Source of the DNA: Emiliania huxleyi CCMP1516
Taxonomy: Eukaryota > Haptophyta > Isochrysidales > Noelaerhabdaceae
Length of the DNA stretch: 64,000 nucleotides
Direction of reading: 5' to 3'
Assembly (NCBI RefSeq): GCF_000372725.1
Contig: NW_005201014.1
Span: forward strand, 153,456 to 217,455
Shown here: positions 19,340-27,618 of the stretch, in pieces
Numbering within the stretch: the first letter of the stretch is position 1
Layout of the letters: every line of letters starts with the position of its first letter
The notes under the pieces: generated by a model
Database searches by the model: none
The model's input: only the letters and a program-made list of their open reading frames with translations
What the model was told of the DNA's origin: nothing
Position numbers and translations under genes: made by a program

Positions 19340-19972
19340 TCAGCCCCCGATCCTCAGCGTCGCGACCACGTCTTGAGAGAAGGCGTGGAAGCGCTCGTCC
19401 TCGAGCGCTGCCTCGAGCCGCTTCAGCGCGAGCTCGCGCGTCGCCGCGCCGTCAATCTCGCGAACGAGATCGCGCAGCTCGCGCGAGCCGAGAGCGCCGC
19501 GCAGCTTGCTGGACGCTCGCAGCGCAGCGATCTGCGCGCCGCTGAGCAGCGCCTCGTCCTCCTCCTCCTCTCGCGCGCTGTCACGCGCCGCGCCGCCCCC
19601 CGCCGCGCCGCCCCCCGCCGTCCCGCCGCCCTCGCCCGGCGGCCCGGTGGCGCGCGCGCGCTTGAAGAAGCTGCTCAGGCTCACAGCCTCCTCCCCGCCT
19701 CCCTCCTCCAGCCCCCGCTTGCCCACGAACCCCGCCCCCGCCGCCCCCGCCCCCGCCGCCACCGCCACCGCCGCCACCGCCGCCGCCTCCGCCGCCCCCG
19801 CCTCCAACCCCGCCGCTCCCGCCGCCGTTGCCTCCGCCATTGCCGCCGCCTCCACTCCGCCGCCGCCCTCCCCGCACGTTCCCCCCGCCAACCCGGCGTG
19901 CCTGATACCGCCAACGGGCAACGCCGCCCCGCCACCGCCGCCCGCACGAGCGCCGACCGCTTTGCTCTGCAC
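19340..19972 (-). CDS. Low-complexity protein with ZNHIT3-like C-terminal helices (5' end unresolved)
   Basis: Open frame of up to 210 aa; the frame has no ATG at its upstream end, so upstream exons or a later ATG (MAEATAAGAAGLE) apply. The first 90 residues are Ala/Gly-rich. The last 65 (LLSGAQIAALRASSKLRGAL, SRELRDLVREIDGAATRELA, LEAALEDERFHAFSQDVVAT) resemble the C-terminal helical domain of ZNHIT3, a box C/D snoRNP assembly factor. No Zn-HIT cysteines are seen nearby. The resemblance is modest, and the plus strand is also open. Confidence 0.45.
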   Translation of the reverse strand: MQSKAVGARAGGGGGAALPVGGIRHAGLAGGTCGEGGGGVEAAAMAEATAAGAAGLEAGAAEAAAVAAVAVAAGAGAAGAGFVGKRGLEEGGGEEAVSLSSFFKRARATGPPGEGGGTAGGGAAGGGAARDSAREEEEDEALLSGAQIAALRASSKLRGALGSRELRDLVREIDGAATRELALKRLEAALEDERFHAFSQDVVATLRIGG

Positions 19973-20146
19973 CGGCGCAGGCGGTTCCGCCTTTCCACCC
20001 TCCTCCTCCTCCTTTCCGCCGCTGTCGCTGCTGCCACCATCGCCGCCGCCGCCGCCGGCTGCCGCCAGGTCCGTTGGGCGGAGGGATGGGGAGAGAGGCG
20101 GCGCGCAGAGCGTGACGACCGCCTACCACCTCGGGCAGTCCCGTGG

Positions 20147-20659
20147 TCATCGAGGGTCATCTCGGACCATATCGGGCCATCTCAGGATCATGTGGCAGAG
20201 GCCCACGGCCGCCTTTGACTTGTCGTTGGCTCCAAAGTACGAAGAGAGGGGGCGGTCGGCCTCGAGCGTCTTGCCGGCGAAGAGAAGGCTCGCGCCCTCC
20301 TCGCTCACCTCGCCCGGCGCCGCCGCGTCGGCGTCCCCGCCCAGCGAGCGCAGCAGAGGCAGCAGCGCTGCGCGGGTCGAGATGGCCTTGCGCCGAACGT
20401 TGCTGGGCGAGAGGAGCTCCCGCGCCGTTGAGAAGTCCCCGCTTTCGAGGGACGGGCCCGCCGCCACTTCCACGTTCGTGGAGGCGTGGCGGTGCGGCTG
20501 CGGGCTCGCGAGCGCACGAGAGATCCGGCGGCGCAGGTTGCTCAGCGCAACGGCGTCCCGCAGCGCGACCTCGACGGCGACGGAGCTGGCCGCCTCGCAC
20601 AGGAAGGGTGCGGGCGGAGCCACGCCAGCCTCGGCGGGCAGGCGGACTTCAAGCAGCAT
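20147..20659 (-). CDS. CFAP298 (C21orf59/FBB18)-like protein, shortened
   Basis: A 170-aa frame with a clear ATG (MLLEVRLPAEAGVAPPAP). CFAP298 proteins help assemble ciliary dynein arms. Matches by eye are the N-terminal beta strand plus helix (ALSNLRRRISRALA), ELLSPSNVRRKAIST, and the ubiquitin-like tail LLFAGKTLEADRPLSSYFG then NDKSKAAVGL, close to the family's WAGKELxxxKxLxDYxGxNEKTK. The central GAVMIVYPMG segment of the family is not found and the protein is shorter than usual (about 290 aa), so an exon may be missing or it is a divergent paralogue. The 3' end may run on through an unresolved intron. Confidence 0.55.
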   Translation of the reverse strand: MLLEVRLPAEAGVAPPAPFLCEAASSVAVEVALRDAVALSNLRRRISRALASPQPHRHASTNVEVAAGPSLESGDFSTARELLSPSNVRRKAISTRAALLPLLRSLGGDADAAAPGEVSEEGASLLFAGKTLEADRPLSSYFGANDKSKAAVGLCHMILRWPDMVRDDPR

Positions 20660-21344
20660 CTATGCCTGGACCGGCGGCCGATCGACTGCCAGGCTCCCGG
20701 ACGAAGAGACGAGGCCGGCGCCGAGAAAAGAATTCTATTACTTCTGACACTCACTGGCATTGAAAATCCCACAAATTTGCTCAAGCGCCTTTGAACGTGT
20801 GGGCGGCAGCTGTCTGTTTACAGGCGCTGGCCGCCCGCGCGCGCGCCGGACCGGCTCCGGCACGTCCGGCGCTGGGCGGCGCGCGTCCACACTGCGGTCT
20901 GCGCGTCGCGCAAAAGGCGAGCGCTCGCCGCCGCTACGGCGGCGGCGGCGGCCGACGGCAGACGGCAGACGGCAGACGGCATACGGCCTAGGGCTCGGCT
21001 GGGCGCGCACGCGCACGCGCGCGCGTCGCGCGCCACGCGTCGCTCCGCGAGGGCGCGCGCCAACCGCGATTCGAACCGGGGCCAAAAGGTGCCTGGAGCG
21101 ACCGCGGTCCGGTCGCGCCACCGCGGCTGCGGGGCTGATAGAGCAGGCCGGCTGCGGCTCCTGATGTACCTCCGCTTTTGGGTGGCGCGCACAGGCCGTA
21201 CCTCTAGTGAGGCCCGCATAGTATGTGGGAGACTCGTGCCGCCGCCCCTGCCACCCCTGTGTCAGTGTGCCTGTGGTAGGAGAGACTGCCAGCGACAAGC
21301 TGGAGGCAGGTCGCTAGACTGAGATGAGACCGCCAGTGGATGTG
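20660..21344. other. Repeat-rich intergenic tract with a tRNA-like sequence
   Basis: A CAGACGG run at 20954-20985 and a CGCACG run at about 21005-21030. A degenerate tRNA-like block on minus at about 21050-21140 has a B-box GGTTCGAATC. It is similar to 27365-27450. Confidence 0.45.
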
Positions 21345-21790
21345 GGAGTCCACCGCGCACCGCGCTGCGAGCCTGTCGTGTCCCTTGTCAGGAGCAGGAG
21401 AGCCCCACCTGTCCCCCTGATCGTTCTTCCAAAATCCTGCTCGTGCAGGTGTGGACCCTGTCCTCGTCCCATCCCTCGTTTGGCGTGTCTGTTTTCTTTC
21501 TTCTTCTGCATTTAAAATCCCTGTGTGGTGGCGGCGTGCCGTCCTCCCATCCCTCCCTTGGCTTGTCTGTTTTCTTTCTTTCTTTATTTCGGCACGACCT
21601 CCCATCCCTCCCTTGGGTTGTCTGTTTTCTTTCTTTCTTTACACTGGCACGACAAGGGCGCGGACTGGCGCGGACTGGCACGAGAAAAGAAGAAAATTTC
21701 CCTCATGTGGCTCGCACAACACTGGCGCGCACTGGCACTAACACAGGTACACCAAAGAAGAGAATTTTCCGGAAAGAAGAGAGAGACAGT
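21345..21790 (+). repeat. Cluster of CTTTCTTT-family repeats
   Basis: At least three copies in tandem (about 21465, 21508 and 21595), each CCCATCCCTC then TGTCTGTTTTCTTTCTTT. The left part (21390-21480, TCCAAAATCCTGCTCGTG, CAGGTGTGGACCCTGTCC) recurs inverted at 31130-31215. The right part has ACTGGCGCGCACTGGCAC, shared with 40920 and 54350. Confidence 0.85.
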
Positions 21791-22067
21791 CTTCCACCCA
21801 TGTGCTGCACCTCTTTCGACACGCCCGACACGCCGACCTCCTTCCTCGAGCGTGCGCTTGCGTGACGAGCCGGCGGCATCCATGTGGCCTCGCAGAGCCT
21901 GGACGGGCTGCATGACCTCCGAGGCATCAAACTGCGACGAGGCGCCGGCCTTCTTGCGCGGCGGCATCGAGCAAGGCGGTAAAGGTTGAGTGCGACGGTG
22001 GGTGGACTGGGCGGCAAATTCGGCTTTTTTTCTGGAAAACAGTCCTACAGAGTGTGAAGAAGAATCA

Positions 22068-22142
22068 TGTTGGCAGAGGCGGAGGGCTTGCTTGCGCTTG
22101 CACTTGTCCAGCGCCGCCGCCACCGGCTACAAAGGCGTGGCC
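22068..22142 (+). repeat. Duplicate of the first exon start of the SET gene
   Basis: About 75 bp from ATGTTGGCAGAGGCGGAGG to CACCGGCTACAAAGGCG nearly repeats 22618-22690. It is either a duplicated remnant or an alternative first exon, in which case a GC-AG intron (AAAG|GCGTGG to CAAG) of about 550 bp would follow. Between the copies (22143-22617) I see no gene. Confidence 0.75.
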
Positions 22143-22617
22143 TGGGGCCCCAACTCGTGGTAGGCCACTAGTTTATCGTAGGGTACTCACGGATACCTCT
22201 CCTGAGTCCCTCTCGTGTGCCCTCGCGCACATCGCATGCGGTCTTCACTCAGCCTCCGCTGCTGTGAACACCAAACTTGCACTTCAGCTGGTGCGCGCTT
22301 TCGCCGCCTACTTTCGCGAGCGCGCTTGGCCCTTGCTCCTCATGCGCGGCGCTCTCGCTGCGCTCTCTCCCTGCTCATGGGACCTGATGCCGCGCCACCT
22401 CTGTGGCCGCTCCATCCTCTCTGACGGCGCCAGCCCTCCGGCTGCGCCATCTCTCTTTGGTTCATGTGGAGAAGCCGAGTTAAACTAGTCCCGGGTAGAA
22501 TTTAAGCAAAAGAACTCTCTCTCACAGCAGACAGGCTCGACACAGGTGCGAACTGGCGCGTGCTAGTACTATCACCGGCACACCGGGTAGAAAAGAAAGA
22601 GTTCGCCACCGCGGGGC

Positions 22618-25600
22618 ATGTTGGCCGAGGCGGAGGGCTTGCGCTTGCACTTGTCCAGCGCCGCCGCCACCGGCTACAAGGGCGTGCACAAGATTGCTTC
22701 TGGCCGCTTTGGGGCGGAGCGCCACGCCGACGGATACAAGTTCTGCCTCGGCTACTTCGACACGGCGGTGGAGGCGGCGGTGGCGTACGCGCGGGCGGTC
22801 GAAGAGGCGGCGGCGGCGGCGACCGCGGCGGCGGCGGCGACAGCAGGGGCGGTGGCGGCGGGCGCTGAGCCGGCGGGAGCTGAGCCGGCGGCAGCCGAGC
22901 AGCAAACTCGCTCCTCCGACCGCGGCGCGCGCTCGGTCGAGCGCTTTGAGGCCGGCCCGGCCATCTGCGAGGGTTTCACGGTGGGAAGATGGTCTTCTGC
23001 CGAAGAGTCGTCGCTCAAGGAGCTTGTGAGCGAGCTCGGAGAAAAGTCGTGGGCGACGGTGGCGGAGCGAATGGGTACCGGGCGGAGCAAGGCGGGCGTG
23101 GAGCAGCGCTGGCAGATCATGACGGGCAAGCGCGGGCAGGGCCCGCGCTCGAAGTTCGCCTCGAAGGCGAGGCTCGAAGCGTGGCACAAGCGGCCGCTGG
23201 CGCCCCCCCCGCCGCAGGCAGCCCCGCCGCCGCAGCTAGGCACGCGGCCGGGCGTGGGCGCACCGGCCGCTGCAGCGGTGAAGAGGCCGCGGCTCTACTG
23301 CCCCGCTCCCGCGCGTCCCTCGGGTGGGCCTGACGCGCAATGCCAGCCGGACGAGCAGACAACAGAAGGAGGAAGCCGCTCTGTTGGCGGCCTCTCCGAG
23401 TACTTGGTTCCCTCGCCTCCTCCCCACCCCCCTCGCCTAATCTCCCCCCTGGCGCGCTCTCTTCGTCAGTCGGCTGGAATGCACCTCCCCATCCCCTCTG
23501 CAGGTCTCTTGCGGCGGTTGGGAGGGCCTCGTCGACGGCTGGTACACGCGGACAGAGGTGCGACAAGCCGGCAGCACCGCCGGCAGTTGCTACACCTATT
23601 TCTTCTCGCCTGCCGGGAAGCGCTTCCGCTCGCGCGTCGAGGTGGCTCGACACTTCGGACTCGACCAAGGCGGAGCTCGGGCGCCGCCCGCCCCCGCCTC
23701 CGCCTCCGCCTCCGCCTCCGCCTCCGCCCGCCAGCCCGGGCCGGTCGCAGGGCTGGGCGGCGACGTGTTTCGGGTCGAGGCGCTGCTCGCGCGGCGGCAC
23801 GTCGGCGGAGAGGCCCAGTACTTGGTGCGTTGGGAGGACTACCCGCCCGAGCACGACAGCTGGGAGTGCGAGGACAACATCTTCGACGAGAGCCTGATCC
23901 GCGCCTTCAATGCCGGCGCCGCGTCCTCGTCCAGCGGCGGCGCCTCCGAGTCGGCAGCAGGCCCTCGGGCCGGCGTTTCTTTTTCTTCCTCCCGGCTGCC
24001 GGCCTACCTCTCCGCGCCTTCCCCTGGGCGGCCCCGCGCGGCGCCGAGTTTGCAGGGCGCTTTGACCGCGGCGGAGCTGCCGCGGTTTGTGCAGCTTGCC
24101 TCGGCGGAGGGGGCGCCGGGCGGCGGTGTGCCACCCCCCACTTGCCTTTGCGGTGCGCTGGCCGTGCTGCGCAAGCGGCGCTGGTGGTGTGCCGACGAGG
24201 ACGGCGGCTGCAGCTTCGAGCTGTGGGCGTGCGGTCGCACCGACGACGGCACCGCGGGCATGCAGCCGTTGTGCGAGTGTGGCAGGCCAGCGGTGTGGAT
24301 GGGCAGGAGGTGGTGGTGCGCGCGCGCCGATGGCGGGTGCGACTTCGAGTGGTCTCCTCCGCCGCCATCCGCGCCTCCAACGCTGGTGCCGCCCGAGGCG
24401 ATCGAACGGCAGATGGCGCGTGACACCGCGGCGCTGCTCACGGCTGCCGCGCACGGCCCGCTCAACGCGTGGTCCTTCGTCGCACCAAGCGATTTCGGGC
24501 TCGGGCTCTGGGCGCGGGCGCCTCTCCGGCGGGGGCAGGCGCTCGGCTTGTACTCCGGGCCGCGGCTGCCGTGCAGCTTGCAGCGGCGCGGCACGTGCGC
24601 GCTTCAGATCCCGGGCGCCGACGCCGCCACTGCTTGCGTTTCGCTGGTGTCCCTTTACGTGATACGGCACGGCGTAGGCACCCATGTCGTCGTCGACGGT
24701 GCGAGCGAGAATTGCCCGTTCAGCGTGCCCCGCTGCTGCGCGTCGTACGCCAACCACAGCCGCTCGCCCAACGCGCGGCTCGAGCTGTGGCCCGTGTTGC
24801 GCCCCGCACCGTGCGCTGCGCCAGCATGTGTCGTCGCGCCGGACGGGACGCGCCCACACGAGTTGCAATTCTGTCTAGGTGCGAGGTGCGCCAGCACATG
24901 GTTCTCGTCGCGTCCGAGCCCATATCCGCCGGAGGCGAGATCAGGATCGACTACGAGGGAGGAAGCTCTCGCGCACGCAGCGGCAGCACCGCGTATTGGG
25001 GCGCGGAGACGGGGATGGGTGAGCCGCGCGAAGACGGCGCGTGGCGTGCCGTTCGGCGCCACCCTCCGCCGCCTCCGGCCACGTGCGAGGCAGTAGTCGC
25101 CGGTTGCCGGCACACGCTGCTTTGTGCGCCCCTTCACCGCGTGCGGCTGTGGATAGGCCGTGGTTGACGGTTTGGCGCGGCTGCAGAGCGCGGCGCGCGC
25201 ATCGCAGGGCGGCGAGGACGTCGATGCGGCGTCGGCCGTCCTTGCTTGCTCAGTGGCGGACGAGACAGCGGCACCGCTCCCTTGGGGTGGCGAGCGAGGG
25301 GGCGACGCGCGTTTGCGGCTGCTTGTGCCGAGTCTAGCAAAGAAGCTGGCCGGGCTGCGAGCGCGCGTCGTGTCCTGCCAATGGGGCATCGTGGCGTCGC
25401 ACTTGCCTGGACGCACCGGCGCCGAGTGCCGCGAGCGGTGGGCCGAGCTGCATGCGGAGGCGGAGATGGAGGAGATGGAGGAGATGGAGGCGGAGGAGAT
25501 GGAGGAGGCGGAGGCGGTCGAGGTGGAGGCGTTCGAGGTGAGTGATGAGGAGGGGGCGCCGGTGGAGTCGGGAGCGGAGGCGATGGAGGTGGATGCTGAG

Positions 25601-25690
25601 GTGGTGGTCGCTGAGGGTGAGGAGGAGCAGGAGGAAGACGGCGTGGTAGAGGCCGCGGTGGAGGTGGAGGCGAGGTATGCATGGCTGTGA
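22618..25690 (+). CDS. AP2-like/SANT/MBD/chromo/GRF-like Zn/SET chromatin protein
   Basis: A probable histone lysine methyltransferase of 938 aa in four exons: 22618-23382, 23504-24810, 24879-25089 and 25157-25690. Domains in order are AP2-like (about 12-60, GYKGVHKIASGRF then LGYFDTAVEAAVAYA), SANT/Myb (about 122-170), methyl-CpG-binding-like (about 258-305, GWYTRTEVRQ then GKRFRSRVEVARHFG), chromodomain (about 344-395, QYLVRWEDYPPEHDSWE), two C-x-C-G...C...C GRF-like fingers (about 469 and 512), SET (about 575-718), a second SANT (about 835-870) and an acidic tail. SET landmarks are GLGLWARAPLRRGQALG, YANHSRSPNA and GEIRIDYEG. The usual Cys of NHSCxPN is Arg here, so zinc binding in the post-SET region may be lost. 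Introns are GT, GT and GC. The last two begin with decayed copies of the following exon. Confidence 0.85.
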
Positions 25691-27060
25691 CCTGTGTTGC
25701 GTGTCTTCCTCTTCTTGATGTGCGCCGAGTCGGCCGGGGCAATCAGTCAGCACAGCAGCCGCCTCGGTGAGAACAATACGTCTTCCATCTTCCACAAAAG
25801 CGCCCCTCTAGTTCGTGTTGTTATGGAAACAAACGCAAGCCAATCGCGTCATAATGCGGGAGAATTCTTTTTACTGGTTGGGAGAGTCGAAAAGTTCTGA
25901 GCCTCGACGCCTAGAAGGCTCGGGTCTAAGTGTGCCTAGGCACGCTGGGGTGCTTGCGCGGTCTAAGATCAGCGGGAGCCTCTTACATCGGCTAAGTCGG
26001 CCGTGGCACGGCCTGGGGCCAAGAGGCTCCCACCGTGAAGCGTGATCGATACTGCACAAGACCCGCACCCGCTCCCACTCCGGCGTGGGGAGTGCCAGGC
26101 GGGGCGGCGAGCGGAGATGGAGAGGGCGGTGCTTCGTTGTTGCGCGAGAGCGGTGAGAGCCAGTCTCCGAGGTCGTCTTGCTCCATAGGATTCGAACAAT
26201 ACGAAGGATCCCAAAACACACGAAACGAAGGGACGCACGGACTAATTGATATACGAAACTAATCGGCGGTTATTATTAGCAACGGAGCGCGTGAATGGGC
26301 TACCCGTAGTGGGGTAGGCGCAGATACGGCGCTCCGCCCAAATTTTCTTCGCCTGCGGCGGGCGCCTACTAAAATCCGGATCGATCCTTCTCATGCCTCA
26401 GCAATCGCCGCCTCAGCATCCTCCTCTTCCGATTCTCGTTGCTCTTCTTGAGCGCAATCTCTAGCCAAACATTTCTCACAAATAGCCTCAAGCTCAAACA
26501 AACGCATGTCAGAGAAGCCTGTGTATGCTGGTCCTCTTTGAACGATCCGCGCGTGAAGGTAGGAAGCATAGGACCTTGTTGGCAGCAGCCAGCTTGTTGC
26601 GCTGCTTCGTTGCGATGAGCTGATTGGGATCGCAGAAGTGCATATCCATGCCAAGCACCGCCACGATCTTGAAGCAGAACACATCGCAACCGCATCGTCC
26701 GCACTGCCATCAGCATGCCGCGCCCGCCGCTTCGCCGCAGCCGCCTTACGGCACGCATATAGCGGCAGCACATGGTACGGTGCGCGTACTTGAGCAGGAA
26801 TTGCGCGCCGCAAGTAGCGCACTGGCCCTGGGAGAAGGCGATATGGCGTCGTGCGCGGCATACGTTGGTCGGGACGCGTCAGGACTCAGGTATTTTTTAC
26901 CGGGTTTTACCCGGAGTTGGCCTTATGTCGTATAAGTTCATGGCCCCCGACCATACAGCGTCTAAGTCTGAGCCCAGCTCCGTGCGGGGGCTAAGTTGAG
27001 CGCTCGCTCGCTGCAGAGGCTAAGTGTAGAGCAACCCTCTAGCCCGACTACCCAACCATT
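25691..27060. other. Lower-GC spacer with a possible Cys-rich coding remnant on minus
   Basis: On minus about 26850-26390 two cysteine-knuckle-like stretches appear in different frames (QCATCGAQFLLKYAHRTMCC, and WQCGRCGCDVFCFKIVAVLG). An acidic tail (EEQRESEEEDAEAAIAEA) ends at 26391. I could not join them with convincing splice sites, so this is a hypothetical or broken gene. Small inverted repeats (GGGAGCCTCTT/AAGAGGCTCCC) lie at about 25975-26030. Confidence 0.3.
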
Positions 27061-27359
27061 TTCTTTTTGACTCGAAGAGACGCCGTCGAGGGTCTACCCG
27101 TCAATGCGGCAGGTGTAAAGCTCTGGCTCGCTGCCAACGCGGTGGGTCACCAAGGACTTTTCAGCGTGCGGCGTCATCACCGCGCGGCGCGCAAGCCACG
27201 CCCCACCCGAGCAAAAGCAACGATCGCGCGCCGCCGCCGCCCGCCTCGCCGCGCCGCGCCGCGCCGCGCCGCGCCTCGCCTCGCCTTGCAGCAGCGCACG
27301 CGCACGCGCCCGCGCGCCCGCGCGCCCGCGCGCCCGCGCGCCCGCGCGCCCGCGGTCGC

Positions 27360-27460
27360 TCCGCGAGAGCGAAGCGACCTTCCTCGCGGGAATCGAACCT
27401 GGAGCCAAAAGCTCCCGGCTCGAACCGCGGACCGGCTCGACCACCGCCGCTGGCGGTTCT
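27360..27460 (-). repeat. tRNA-like block, possible SINE head
   Basis: The minus strand has an A-box-like TGGTCGAGCCGG, a hairpin GGAGCTTTTGGCTCC and a B-box GGTTCGATTCC at about tRNA spacing. The T-stem does not pair and no variable loop fits, so it is not a functional tRNA. A related copy lies at 21050-21140; both sit beside GCGCGC runs and GTCGCTCCGCGAG. Confidence 0.45.
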
Positions 27461-27618
27461 GCAAAGGCACTCAAGGGCCTCCTCATATAACGTGAAATAG
27501 TGCGAGCGAGCGCAAGATACTCATACGTTATTAGGCTAATAGTTTGATAGTGCGGCGGCACGAGGGCTTCAGCCACGCAGCTACCAAGGGAACGCGACCC
27601 ACACAAAGCACCAAAGTA

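Noticed and set aside
19373-20747. Long plus-strand frames over the ZNHIT3-like and CFAP298-like genes
   Set aside because: Ser/Pro/Arg-rich antisense frames without motifs; the minus strand has the ubiquitin-like tail and helical domain.
21050-21140. Functional tRNA gene
   Set aside because: A- and B-box-like motifs are present but the T-stem and acceptor stem do not pair.
27360-27460. Functional tRNA-Lys (TTT loop)
   Set aside because: The CTTTTGG loop is suggestive, but there is no variable loop and the T-stem fails.
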